NCBI RefSeq assembly: GCF_016860525.1
Contig: NZ_BNEA01000018.1
Span: 62,001 to 126,000, forward strand
DNA length: 64,000 nucleotides
Reading direction: 5' to 3'
Source: Streptomyces rubradiris
Lineage (GTDB): Bacteria; Actinomycetota; Actinomycetes; Streptomycetales; Streptomycetaceae
Below, piece after piece: positions 45,102 through 53,251 of this stretch (its first letter is position 1; each line of letters begins with the position of its first letter). The notes under the pieces were generated by a model. That model ran no database searches. It was given only the letters and a program-made list of their open reading frames with translations, and was not told where the DNA came from. A program made the translations under genes and the position numbers.

Positions 45102-45963
45102 CGAGGCGCACAACGAGTACTACCACGACCTGAGTTACCGCGAGAACGCACCGCGGGTACGCACCCGGGAGGGCGTCGAGCTCTACTACGAGTCCACCGG
45201 TGAGGGCCTTGCCGTCACCACGCTCAACAACTTCTTCTTCTCCGCCCCGTTCTGGCGTGACTACACCGACCAGCTCGCCGAGCACTACCGCGTGGTGAGC
45301 TACGACCTGTGCAACCACGGCCACTCCACGCGGCTGGAGGAGGAGCCGACCTGGGAGGAGCACACGGCGGACCTGATCGGGCTGCTCGACGGGCTGGGGA
45401 TCGACTCGACGTATCTGATCGCCTCGTCGGCCTCCACCCAGCTCGCCCGTGACGTGGCCCTCGCCCACCCGGACCGGGTCCGGGGCCTGGTGCTGGCCGG
45501 ACCGGTCCTCGGCCCGAAGGGTATGCGGCGCCACCGGCAGCTCCAGCGGGCCTGGCTGCGGACACTGAACGACCACGACATCCCCACGCTGTTCAGCCAC
45601 ATGTACCCCGAGTTCGTCAGCACGGAGATGAACGAGGACTACGGCTCGGCGGGCTACCTCGGCCTGCGGGAGAGCTTCCTGGCCATGTCGACGCCGGAGG
45701 AGCTCAACAACGGTCTGACGCTGGCCCAGAAGGGCGACTCCAGCCCCGAGCTGCTCACCCGCATCCAGGCGCCGACGCTGATCGCCCTGGGCGACGACGA
45801 CATCCTGCTCAGCCCGACGGCCGGCCACGAACTGGCAGCGCTGTTCCCCAAGGGCCGCTGTGTGATCATGCCGAAGGCCGGTCATGTGCCCTTCCTCGAC
45901 GACCCCAAGGGCTTCCAGGAACTCGTACGGAAGTTCATCGACGAAGTGGAAGCGGATGTCTGA
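45091..45963 (+). CDS. alpha/beta-hydrolase, possible aminoacyl shuttle or thioesterase
   Basis: 290 residues with the normal fold order (VSYDLCNHGHST oxyanion region, late GDDDILLSP Asp and KAGHVPFLD His). The nucleophile elbow is unusual: IASSASTQ, with Ala and Ser replacing the two glycines of G-x-S-x-G. It is located between the two carrier-protein genes and overlaps both neighbours. SyrC- and CmaE-type hydrolases move aminoacyl groups between carrier proteins in halogenation pathways, and this enzyme may do the same. Simple product release is the alternative. Confidence 0.8.
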   Translation: MSADEAHNEYYHDLSYRENAPRVRTREGVELYYESTGEGLAVTTLNNFFFSAPFWRDYTDQLAEHYRVVSYDLCNHGHSTRLEEEPTWEEHTADLIGLLDGLGIDSTYLIASSASTQLARDVALAHPDRVRGLVLAGPVLGPKGMRRHRQLQRAWLRTLNDHDIPTLFSHMYPEFVSTEMNEDYGSAGYLGLRESFLAMSTPEELNNGLTLAQKGDSSPELLTRIQAPTLIALGDDDILLSPTAGHELAALFPKGRCVIMPKAGHVPFLDDPKGFQELVRKFIDEVEADV

Positions 45964-46210
45964 TACCGCGGTGAAGGTGCGGCAGCGCATCCGCGAGCTG
46001 CTGGTCGACGTGTTCGGCGGGCCCTCCTTCGTCAGCCAGGTGGACGACACGGTATCGCTCCGCGAGGCCGGGGTGCCGTCCACCGCGCTGGTCGCTCTGC
46101 TGGTCGCGATGGAGGAGGAATTCGGTTTCGAGTGGGACGACGACGTGCGGCCGGAGGTGTTGCGCTCGATCGACTCGCTGGCGGGCCACGTCGTGGCACT
46201 GCGCGGCTGA
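45956..46210 (+). CDS. acyl/aminoacyl carrier protein 2
   Basis: 84 residues, overlapping the hydrolase by eight bases. Helical ACP pattern with LREAGVPSTALVALLVAMEEEFGFEW: the phosphopantetheine Ser is in P-S-T-A-L rather than the usual D-S-L, and the acidic helix and DDVRPEVLRSIDSLAGHV end are conserved. Distinct from ACP 1 (about 42 kb 3' coordinate region 43 kb), so two separate carrier-bound stages are likely. Confidence 0.85.
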   Translation: MSDTAVKVRQRIRELLVDVFGGPSFVSQVDDTVSLREAGVPSTALVALLVAMEEEFGFEWDDDVRPEVLRSIDSLAGHVVALRG

Positions 46211-46220
46211 GGGCGTCAGG

Positions 46221-46787
46221 GTGGGCGTCCAGACGGGCCCGTTCCGGGGCGTGGTACCGGAGATGTCCCTGGGCACGGCTCCGGTACCGCCGCCCCACGG
46301 CCCGGACGAGCAGTTCACCGCCGGCCGCCGGGCAGCCGCCGAGGCACTGGCCGCGGCCGGGTCGGCCGAGCGGACGGTGCCCCGGGCCCCGGACGGCCGG
46401 CCGCTCTTCCCGCGGGGTTTCCCCGGCTCGATCTCCCACACCGGCCGGCTCGCGGTCGCCGCGGTGGTCCCCGGCGCCGCGGCGGTCGGTGTCGACATCG
46501 AGCCCGCGGTCATCCCCCCTCGGGTGGCCGCGTTCATCCTGCGGGAAGCGGAGCGGCGCCGGCTGCTCGTCCCGGCCGGGCCCTACACCGCGCGCGACCT
46601 GTTCGCCGCCAAGGAAGCCGCGTTCAAGGCGATGAACTCCCTGCGCACACTGGGGGAGTTCCTGTTCTGGCAGATCACCCTCGGCCAGTCCGGCGGCGCG
46701 CTGACCGCGTCCTACCGCGGCGAATCGGTGCCTGTGTGGGTCCGCCCGGAGGCGGATCTCTCGTTCGCCGTGGCGATACGGCTCTGA
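46221..46787 (+). CDS. 4'-phosphopantetheinyl transferase
   Basis: 188 residues, Sfp/EntD type: GSISHTGRLAVAAV, VGVDIEP (Mg-binding Asp/Glu) and FAAKEAAFKA with the third acidic residue and Lys. It transfers the phosphopantetheine arm from CoA to the carrier proteins encoded just upstream. GTG start 10 bp after the ACP 2 stop. Last gene of the carrier-protein unit. Confidence 0.9.
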   Translation: MGVQTGPFRGVVPEMSLGTAPVPPPHGPDEQFTAGRRAAAEALAAAGSAERTVPRAPDGRPLFPRGFPGSISHTGRLAVAAVVPGAAAVGVDIEPAVIPPRVAAFILREAERRRLLVPAGPYTARDLFAAKEAAFKAMNSLRTLGEFLFWQITLGQSGGALTASYRGESVPVWVRPEADLSFAVAIRL

Positions 46788-46953
46788 CCCTCACGGAAAC
46801 GAGGCGCACCGCAAGCGGCGCGGTCGGCAACGGCGTGCCCGCGCCGCCGAGGTCCTGCGCCGGCCAGGCGCCCCGGGCTCCCGCGCCGACCCGTCCTCGT
46901 ACGCGCCCGATCCTCCGCTCGGTTCGGGCGGTTGTCCACATCTGGAGACCTTC

Positions 46954-48444
46954 ATGACCGGCACACCCCTGCCCGAGGGGGGCGCACGCTTCCAGCGCAC
47001 GCTGACCACCCCGAAGATCGTGTTCATCATCATCGCCGCCGCCGCCCCCCTGGCCGCGATGCTGTTCACCGTCCCGCTCGCCTTCGCCATCGGTACCGGC
47101 CCCGGTGTGCCGGCCATGTTCCTCTTCGCGGGCCTGACCCTGCTGTGCTTCTCCGCCGGCTACGCCGCCATCGCCCGGCGCATCACCCACATGGGCGGCT
47201 TCTACACCCACATCGCGCACGGCCTCGGCCGCCGGGCGGCGGCCGGGTCGGGGCTGCTCGCGGTGCTCGCCTACAACGCCGCCACCGTCGGGGTTCTCGG
47301 CGCCTTCGCCTACTTCACCCAGGGGGTGGCCGCGGCCCACGGGCTGGACCTGCCCTGGCAGGTCTGGGCGGGAGCCGGCCTGCTCCTGGTCGCCCTGCTC
47401 GGTTACCGCGAGGCCGAGATCAGCGCCCGGCTGCTGTCGGTCTGCATGGTGTGCGAGATCGCCATCCTGGTGGCCCTGGACATCGCCGTCCTGGCCCGCC
47501 ACGGCGGCGCGGCTCTGCCGTCCGCCTCCTTCGCCCCGCACGACGTGTTCGCCCCCGGGCTCGGCGTCTCGGTGATGTTCGGCTTCGCCTCCTTCCTCGG
47601 CTTCGAATCGGCCGCCCTGTACGGCGAGGAGGCCAAGGCACCACACCGCAGCGTGCCCCGGGCCACCGTCGTCGCCGTACTGGCGGTCGCCTCGTTCTAC
47701 GCCCTGACCAGCTGGGTCGCCGTCGGCGCGCTGGGGCCCGAGCGGGTCCGCGCCCAGGCCGGCAGCCACCTCGGCGATCTGTTCTTCCTGCTCAGTGACA
47801 GCTACCTGGGGCACCCGGCCACCGTCGCCATGCAGGTCCTGCTGTGCACCAGCCTGTTCGCCTCCTGGCTGGCGCTGCACAACGCCGCCAACCGGTACAT
47901 GTACGCCCTGGGCCGCGACGGGCTGATGCCGGCCGGTCTGCACGCCACGCGGGGCGGGCACGGCTCCGTGCACCGGGCCAGCGTGGTCCAGACCGTCTTC
48001 AGCGCGGTGGTGGTCACCCTGTTCGCGGCAGCGGGCCTCGACCCGTACGTGAACATGTCGACCAGCATGCTGGGGCTGGGGACCCTCGGCATCATCCTGC
48101 TACAGGCCCTGGCCTCGGTGGCCGTGGTCGGCTACTTCCGCCGCCGGCGCGCGGGACGGTGGCAGACCGTCGTCGCGCCCGCGCTGGGAGCCCTGGGACT
48201 GATCACCGCGGCGGTTCTGGTGGTGTCGAACTTCGACGTACTGACCGGCACCACCGAGCCCGCCGTCACCGCCCTGCCGTGGCTCCTGCTGCTGGCCGGC
48301 GTCCTCGGTGTCGCCCTCGCCTCCTGGCTGCGCTCGGCCCGCCCGGACCGGTACGCGCGCCTGGGCGGCGCGTCCGTGCCGGCTCCGGCGCCCCGCGCCC
48401 CGGCCGGGGACCCTTCCGGCAGCCTCTCCCAAGCAGCGCCGTGA
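46954..48444 (+). CDS. APC-family amino acid permease
   Basis: 496 residues, 12 or more membrane helices; the N-terminal FIIIAAAAPLAAMLFTVPLA and GGFYTHIAHGLGR segments and GFESAALYGEEAK are typical of APC/AAT transporters. ATG 46954. It sits 45 bp before the amino acid decarboxylase gene, the usual pairing for substrate/product antiport or uptake of the decarboxylase substrate. Confidence 0.9.
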   Translation: MTGTPLPEGGARFQRTLTTPKIVFIIIAAAAPLAAMLFTVPLAFAIGTGPGVPAMFLFAGLTLLCFSAGYAAIARRITHMGGFYTHIAHGLGRRAAAGSGLLAVLAYNAATVGVLGAFAYFTQGVAAAHGLDLPWQVWAGAGLLLVALLGYREAEISARLLSVCMVCEIAILVALDIAVLARHGGAALPSASFAPHDVFAPGLGVSVMFGFASFLGFESAALYGEEAKAPHRSVPRATVVAVLAVASFYALTSWVAVGALGPERVRAQAGSHLGDLFFLLSDSYLGHPATVAMQVLLCTSLFASWLALHNAANRYMYALGRDGLMPAGLHATRGGHGSVHRASVVQTVFSAVVVTLFAAAGLDPYVNMSTSMLGLGTLGIILLQALASVAVVGYFRRRRAGRWQTVVAPALGALGLITAAVLVVSNFDVLTGTTEPAVTALPWLLLLAGVLGVALASWLRSARPDRYARLGGASVPAPAPRAPAGDPSGSLSQAAP

Positions 48445-48488
48445 CCCCCGCTCGACCGGGGAGCCGCGCAGTGAAAGGACCAGCTCCC

Positions 48489-50159
48489 ATGGCTCGTGAA
48501 GCCGCAACACACGCAGACATACCCTTCGGTCCCGAAGACACACCCTGGCAGAAGACCTTCAGCCGGCTGCGGGTCGTCGGTGGCCGCCCGTACGGCACCG
48601 CCCCGTCCTCCGACCCCCGGACGGCCTACCTCGAGGTTCCCGAAGTCCCCCACCACAAGGTGCAGTTGCCGGCCACCGGACTGGACGAGGAGCAGTACGC
48701 CGAGGCCGAGGCGCTGTTCCGCCGGCACATAGACACCCAGACGCGCAACTTCGCCGGCTACCAGGTCAACAGCGCTCTCGACTACGAAAAGCGCCTGGGG
48801 CACTATCTCAACCGGCACCTCAACAACGTCGGAGACCCCTACCAGTCCAGCTCCTACACGCTGAACTCCAAGGTGCTGGAGCGGGCCGTGCTCGACTACT
48901 TCGCCTCGCTGTGGCACGCGAAGTGGCCGCACGACCCGGAGGACCCCGAGTCGTACTGGGGCTACGTGCTGACCATGGGCTCCAGCGAGGGGAACCTGTA
49001 CGGCCTGTGGAACGCGCGGGACTACCTGTCGGGCAAGCCGCTGCGCGCTCAGCACCGCGAGCCGGGCCGGGCGGCCCTCGGGCACGCACCGCGCGGCGAC
49101 GGCCCGCACGCCCTCCATCCGGTGGCGTTCTTCTCCGAGGACACCCACTACTCGCTGACCAAAGCCGTACGGGCGCTGGACATCGACACCTTCCACGCCC
49201 TGGGCTCCACGCGCTACCCCGACGACAACCCGCTCGGTCCGGGAACCCCGTGGCCGCGGGAGGTGCCCTCCACCGAGGACGGCGCCATCGACATCGACCG
49301 GCTCGCCGTGCTGGTGCGGTTCTTCGCCAGCCGGGGCTACCCGATCCTGGTCAGCCTCAATTACGGGTCCACCTTCAAGGGCGCGTACGACGACGTGGAG
49401 GCGGTCTCCCGCACGGTGCACGACATCTGCGCCGAATACGGGCTGGACAGCCGGCGCGTCCACCACGGTGACGGCGAGGACGCCGGCCACGACGAGCGGT
49501 CGGGATTCTGGCTGCACGTCGACGCGGCACTCGGCGCCGGCTACGTGCCCTACCTGGAGATGGCCCGCGACGCCGGCCTGGTGGAGCAGGCACCGCCGGC
49601 CTTCGACTTCCGGCTCCCCGACGTGCACTCGCTGACCATGAGCGGCCACAAATGGATGGGGACCCCGTGGGCGTGCGGGGTGTTCATGACCCGCACCGGA
49701 CTGCAGATGGCCCCGCCCAAGGCGTCGGAGTACATCGGGGCCACCGACACCACCTTCGCCGGCTCCCGCAACGGCTTCTCCTCGCTGCTGATGTGGGACT
49801 ACCTGGCCCGCCACTCCTACGACGACCTGGCCCGGCTCGCGGCCGAGTGCGACGGTCTCGCCGCCTACACGCACGAGCGGCTGCTGGCGCTGCAGGAGCA
49901 GCTGGGCGACGACCTGTGGGTGGCACGCAGTCCGCAGTCGCTGTCGATACGGTTCCGCCGGCCACGCGCGGACATCGTCCACCGCTACTCCCTGGCCAGC
50001 GAGACCGTGCACGCCGACGGCACCGCCCGCTCCTACGTCCACCTGTACGCGATGCGCCACCTCACCAGGCAGCGCGTCGACGAACTCGTCGGCGAGCTGC
50101 GGCAGCCGGGCGCCTTCCCCCCGGACCCGCCCGCCGGAACCGGCACCGCCGGGGCGTGA
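48489..50159 (+). CDS. group II PLP-dependent amino acid decarboxylase (VlmD/HDC-like)
   Basis: 556 residues, ATG with AAAGGA upstream. GSSEGNLYGLW, EDTHYSLTKA (His stacking on PLP), HVDAALG (Asp to pyridine N) and SGHKWMGTPW (PLP Lys) are all present. It resembles histidine decarboxylase and the valine decarboxylase VlmD of valanimycin biosynthesis, longer than most bacterial HDCs (about 380). It converts an amino acid into an amine. With the upstream permease it could provide an aliphatic amine building block for amide formation by the FAAL, KASIII-like or ATP-grasp enzymes. Confidence 0.9.
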   Translation: MAREAATHADIPFGPEDTPWQKTFSRLRVVGGRPYGTAPSSDPRTAYLEVPEVPHHKVQLPATGLDEEQYAEAEALFRRHIDTQTRNFAGYQVNSALDYEKRLGHYLNRHLNNVGDPYQSSSYTLNSKVLERAVLDYFASLWHAKWPHDPEDPESYWGYVLTMGSSEGNLYGLWNARDYLSGKPLRAQHREPGRAALGHAPRGDGPHALHPVAFFSEDTHYSLTKAVRALDIDTFHALGSTRYPDDNPLGPGTPWPREVPSTEDGAIDIDRLAVLVRFFASRGYPILVSLNYGSTFKGAYDDVEAVSRTVHDICAEYGLDSRRVHHGDGEDAGHDERSGFWLHVDAALGAGYVPYLEMARDAGLVEQAPPAFDFRLPDVHSLTMSGHKWMGTPWACGVFMTRTGLQMAPPKASEYIGATDTTFAGSRNGFSSLLMWDYLARHSYDDLARLAAECDGLAAYTHERLLALQEQLGDDLWVARSPQSLSIRFRRPRADIVHRYSLASETVHADGTARSYVHLYAMRHLTRQRVDELVGELRQPGAFPPDPPAGTGTAGA

Positions 50160-50364
50160 GGGGCCCGGCCGGTGCCGCGCCGGCCGGGCGGGCGACGGGG
50201 CGGGGGTGTGCCGCCGTTGGCAACCGGCGGCACACCACGAGACCATGGCCGCCACCGGCACCCCGGTGTCGGGTGCCCTGCCGCGGCTTTCGCCGCGGAC
50301 GCACGCGACCGGTGTCACCGACGGCGTCAGGGGCCCGGAGTCTGTTCACTACGACGGCGAGGGC

Positions 50365-50393
50365 GGTCCACGTGCCCCGCGGGCACGTGGACC
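50365..50393 (+). promoter_or_regulatory. hairpin just upstream of the halogenase gene
   Basis: GGTCCACGTGCCC (50365-50377) and GGGCACGTGGACC (50381-50393) are perfect 13-base arms around CGC. It ends 15 bp before the halogenase ATG, right before its ribosome site (GAGGAGAG), so it could attenuate or protect the mRNA, or separate this gene from the decarboxylase unit. Confidence 0.6.
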
Positions 50394-50408
50394 CCACCGA
50401 GGAGAGAC

Positions 50409-51371
50409 ATGTCCGCTCAACCACGCGATTTCCGGTTCACCGCACAGGAGCTGGCGGAGTTCCACCGGAACGGATACGCCGGCCCCTTCACGCTCTACGA
50501 GCCTGACGAGATCGAGTGGGAGTGGGCCCGGGCCCGCCAGGACCTGGCCGACCGCAGCGACGCGGTGTACCGGGACGAGTCCGACGGCACGGGGGCGGGG
50601 AACTCCGCCAACTACGACCGGCACCTCGACAACGCCTTCCTCGCCGATCACATCACCCAGCCGGGCATCGTCGACCGGGTCGCCTCCGTGCTCGGCCCGG
50701 ACGTGCTGTGCTGGCGTTCCGACTTCTTCCCCAAGTACCCGGGGAACGAGGGCACGGACTGGCACCAGGCCGCCACGTTCGCCAACGCGTCCGGCCGGCC
50801 CCAGATCCAGTGGCCGCGGGACTGCGACCCGGGCGGCTGTCTCACCGTGTGGTGCGCGTTCACCGACGCCACCGCCGACATGGGCGGCCTGCAGTTCATC
50901 CCCGGCACACACCGCACCATGTACTACGACGAGACCAAGCCGATGCGCTACGACCCGGAACGGAACATATCCGTGGTGAAGAACGGAGTCCGGCGCGGCT
51001 TCTTCGGCTACGACTACCGCGAGCTGCAGATCGACCCGGACTGGCAGCCCGACGAGTCCAAGGCCGTGTCCGTCGAGATGCGGGCCGGGCAGTTCGTCAT
51101 CTTCTGGTCGCGCCTGCTGCACGCCTCGCACCCGCACGCCGGCCGGACCAACCGGATGCGCATGGCCTTCTCGGCCCGCTACGTACCCACGTCCGTACGG
51201 GTCTACCCCGGTGCCTCGGCAGTCGAGGAGTACGGCGGCCGGGCGAGCCTGGAGCGTTACGGAACGGTGCTGGTCAGCGGCGTGGAGACCTACGGCCACA
51301 ACCGGGTCGTGCAGCACACCACCAAGGGTCACCCGTTCCGGCGCCGCACCGGTGACGGCGCCTGGGCGTGA
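50409..51371 (+). CDS. SyrB2-like Fe(II)/2-oxoglutarate-dependent aliphatic halogenase
   Basis: 320 residues, PhyH-fold. The iron site is His119-Gln-Ala121 with distal His238: Ala replaces the carboxylate of the hydroxylase H-x-D/E motif, the hallmark that leaves room for chloride in SyrB2 and CytC3. The surrounding text ([50 protein letters not shown], Arg257) follows SyrB2 closely, as I recall it, with a constant offset of about three residues. Known relatives chlorinate a methyl group of an aminoacyl group held on a carrier protein. ATG with GAGGAG. No NRPS is nearby; ACP 1 or 2 are the obvious partners. Confidence 0.9.
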   Translation: MSAQPRDFRFTAQELAEFHRNGYAGPFTLYEPDEIEWEWARARQDLADRSDAVYRDESDGTGAGNSANYDRHLDNAFLADHITQPGIVDRVASVLGPDVLCWRSDFFPKYPGNEGTDWHQAATFANASGRPQIQWPRDCDPGGCLTVWCAFTDATADMGGLQFIPGTHRTMYYDETKPMRYDPERNISVVKNGVRRGFFGYDYRELQIDPDWQPDESKAVSVEMRAGQFVIFWSRLLHASHPHAGRTNRMRMAFSARYVPTSVRVYPGASAVEEYGGRASLERYGTVLVSGVETYGHNRVVQHTTKGHPFRRRTGDGAWA

Positions 51372-51420
51372 CCTGCTCGCCCCGGGCGGGCCGGCGCCGC
51401 CGGTGCCGCCGGTGCGCTCC

Positions 51421-53193
51421 TCAGGCCCGCCCGCCGGCCGGGGCGGCGGCGGGCACGTCCACGACGGCCAGTTCACCGTTCTCGTAGCGCCGCTTGCACG
51501 CCCGGCGCTGCACCTTGCCGCTGGAGGTCTTCGGGACCGCTCCACGCCGTACCACGAGGACCTCGTCCGGGGTGATCCGGTTCCGCTCCCGCACCGCGTT
51601 GCGCACCCGCCGGCGGATGCCCTCGGCGCCCAGGGAGCCCAGGAGCCGCCCGTCGGCCTCGACGACCACCACGAGCCGCTCGTGCCCGCCGTCGTCGCTG
51701 GAGAAGGCCGCCGCGCAGTTCGGGTGCGCGCCCGGCACGGCCAGCTCGGCGGACAGCTCGATGTCCTGCGGGTAGTGGTTGCGGCCCTTGCGGATGACGA
51801 CGTCCTTCAGACGGCCGGTGACGAACAGTTCCCCGGCGTGCAGGAAGCCGAGGTCCCCGGTGCGCAGGTGGGGCTCGCCGGAGGCCCGCGGTGTCTTCAC
51901 ACGCGCCCGGAACGTCTCCTCGCTCGCCTCGGCGCGCCCGTGGTAACCGCCCGCCACACAGGGGCCGTTGATCCAGATCTCGCCGACCTGCCCGCCGGCC
52001 ACCGGGCGGTGCGTCACGGGGTCCACGATCCGCACCCGGGTACGGCCCACCACGCTGCCGCTGCCGACCAGGGGCACCGCGTCGGCGGCGCCGTCGCCGA
52101 CCGGCTGCGCGGTGCCGTTGCGCAGCGCCTCGGCGGACAGCCACAGCACGGTGGGCTCCCGGTCCTGGCTGCTGCCGGTGGCCTTGAGGGTGTTCTCCGC
52201 CAGACCGTATCCGGGGCACATGGCCCGCGGGTCGAAGCCGTGCGGCGCGAACGCCTCGGTGAAGGCGCGGATGGTGGCCCAGCGCACCGGCTCGGCACCG
52301 TTGGCGGCCACCCGCCAGCGGGACAGGTCGCCGACCGCCCCGGTCTTGCCGTCGGCGGCGGCGCGCGCGCACAGCTCGTAGGCGAAGCTGGGTGCGGCGG
52401 CGTGCGTGCCGCCGAACCGGGCGATCGCCTCCAGCCAGCGGGCCGGCCGCCGGATGAACGCCTCCGGGGCCATGAGGTACGACGGGATGCCCGCCCACAG
52501 CGGCATGACGACCCCGAACAGCATCCCCATGTCGTGGAAGAGCGGCAGCCAGTTGACCACGGTGCCGTCCGGCTCGGCCGGCCACAGCTCGACGGTCTCG
52601 GCCACATTGGCGAGGAAGTTGGCGTGGCTGACCATGACGCCCTTGGGGTCGCCGGTGGAGCCGGAGGTGTACTGGAGCAGCGCGATGTCGCCGGGGCCGG
52701 GAAGGGGCGGCGCGAGGGCGTCCGGGTCGTAGCGCAACGCGTCGGTGGCGACGAACGTCAGACCGTCCAGCTCCGGCATCCCGGCGAAGCGTTCCCGCAC
52801 CTCGCGCGCGACCTCCGCGGTGGTGAGCACGGTCGAGGTCCCGGCGTCGTCGGCGATCCGGCGCAGCCGCTCGACCTCCTCGCGGCGCCGCGGCACCTGC
52901 ACCGGTGCGCCGGCCACCCGCGCGGACATGCAGCCCAGCAGGGTCCGGACGAACTCCAGCCCGGAGGGGTAGAGCAGCACGGCGCTGCGCCCCGAGAGCC
53001 CCTCGGCGGCGAAGGCGGACGCCCGCACGCGGGCCTCGTCGTGCAGGCGTTTGTAGCTGAGCCGCTCGTGCGGGTCCTCGCCGTTGCGCAGGAAGACATA
53101 GGCGGTCTGGTCGGGCTGCTGCTCGGCGCGCAGCCGCAGGGCGTCCGCCAGAGTGCGCACGTCCACCGTCGAATACGGTCCTGGGATGGTCAC
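51421..53193 (-). CDS. fatty-acyl-AMP ligase (FAAL)
   Basis: 590 residues. LLQYTSGSTGDPKGVMVSHANFLAN (P-loop), GYGLAEN, HLRTGDLGFL and GRLKDVVIRKGRNHYPQDIE are adenylation motifs; the FAAL-type sequence NWLPLFHDMGML and the placement of the conserved insertion separate it from acyl-CoA ligases. GTG start behind GAGGAG. It activates a fatty or other carboxylic acid as acyl-AMP for transfer to a carrier protein. First of two divergent halves of the downstream region: it converges on the halogenase gene and heads away from the esterase. Confidence 0.9.
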   Translation of the reverse strand: MTIPGPYSTVDVRTLADALRLRAEQQPDQTAYVFLRNGEDPHERLSYKRLHDEARVRASAFAAEGLSGRSAVLLYPSGLEFVRTLLGCMSARVAGAPVQVPRRREEVERLRRIADDAGTSTVLTTAEVAREVRERFAGMPELDGLTFVATDALRYDPDALAPPLPGPGDIALLQYTSGSTGDPKGVMVSHANFLANVAETVELWPAEPDGTVVNWLPLFHDMGMLFGVVMPLWAGIPSYLMAPEAFIRRPARWLEAIARFGGTHAAAPSFAYELCARAAADGKTGAVGDLSRWRVAANGAEPVRWATIRAFTEAFAPHGFDPRAMCPGYGLAENTLKATGSSQDREPTVLWLSAEALRNGTAQPVGDGAADAVPLVGSGSVVGRTRVRIVDPVTHRPVAGGQVGEIWINGPCVAGGYHGRAEASEETFRARVKTPRASGEPHLRTGDLGFLHAGELFVTGRLKDVVIRKGRNHYPQDIELSAELAVPGAHPNCAAAFSSDDGGHERLVVVVEADGRLLGSLGAEGIRRRVRNAVRERNRITPDEVLVVRRGAVPKTSSGKVQRRACKRRYENGELAVVDVPAAAPAGGRA

Positions 53194-53251
53194 GGCCGGA
53201 ACTCCTCATGCGTGCGGGGACTTGGAGCGGGAGGTGGGGCCGGTGCCCGGG

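Noticed and set aside
41129..50159. Assignment of the region as a valanimycin-type azoxy or hydrazine cluster
   Set aside because: A VlmD-like decarboxylase and an AurF-type oxygenase are present, but I see no isobutylamine N-hydroxylase/flavin reductase, no full seryl-tRNA synthetase and no cupin-MetRS fusion.
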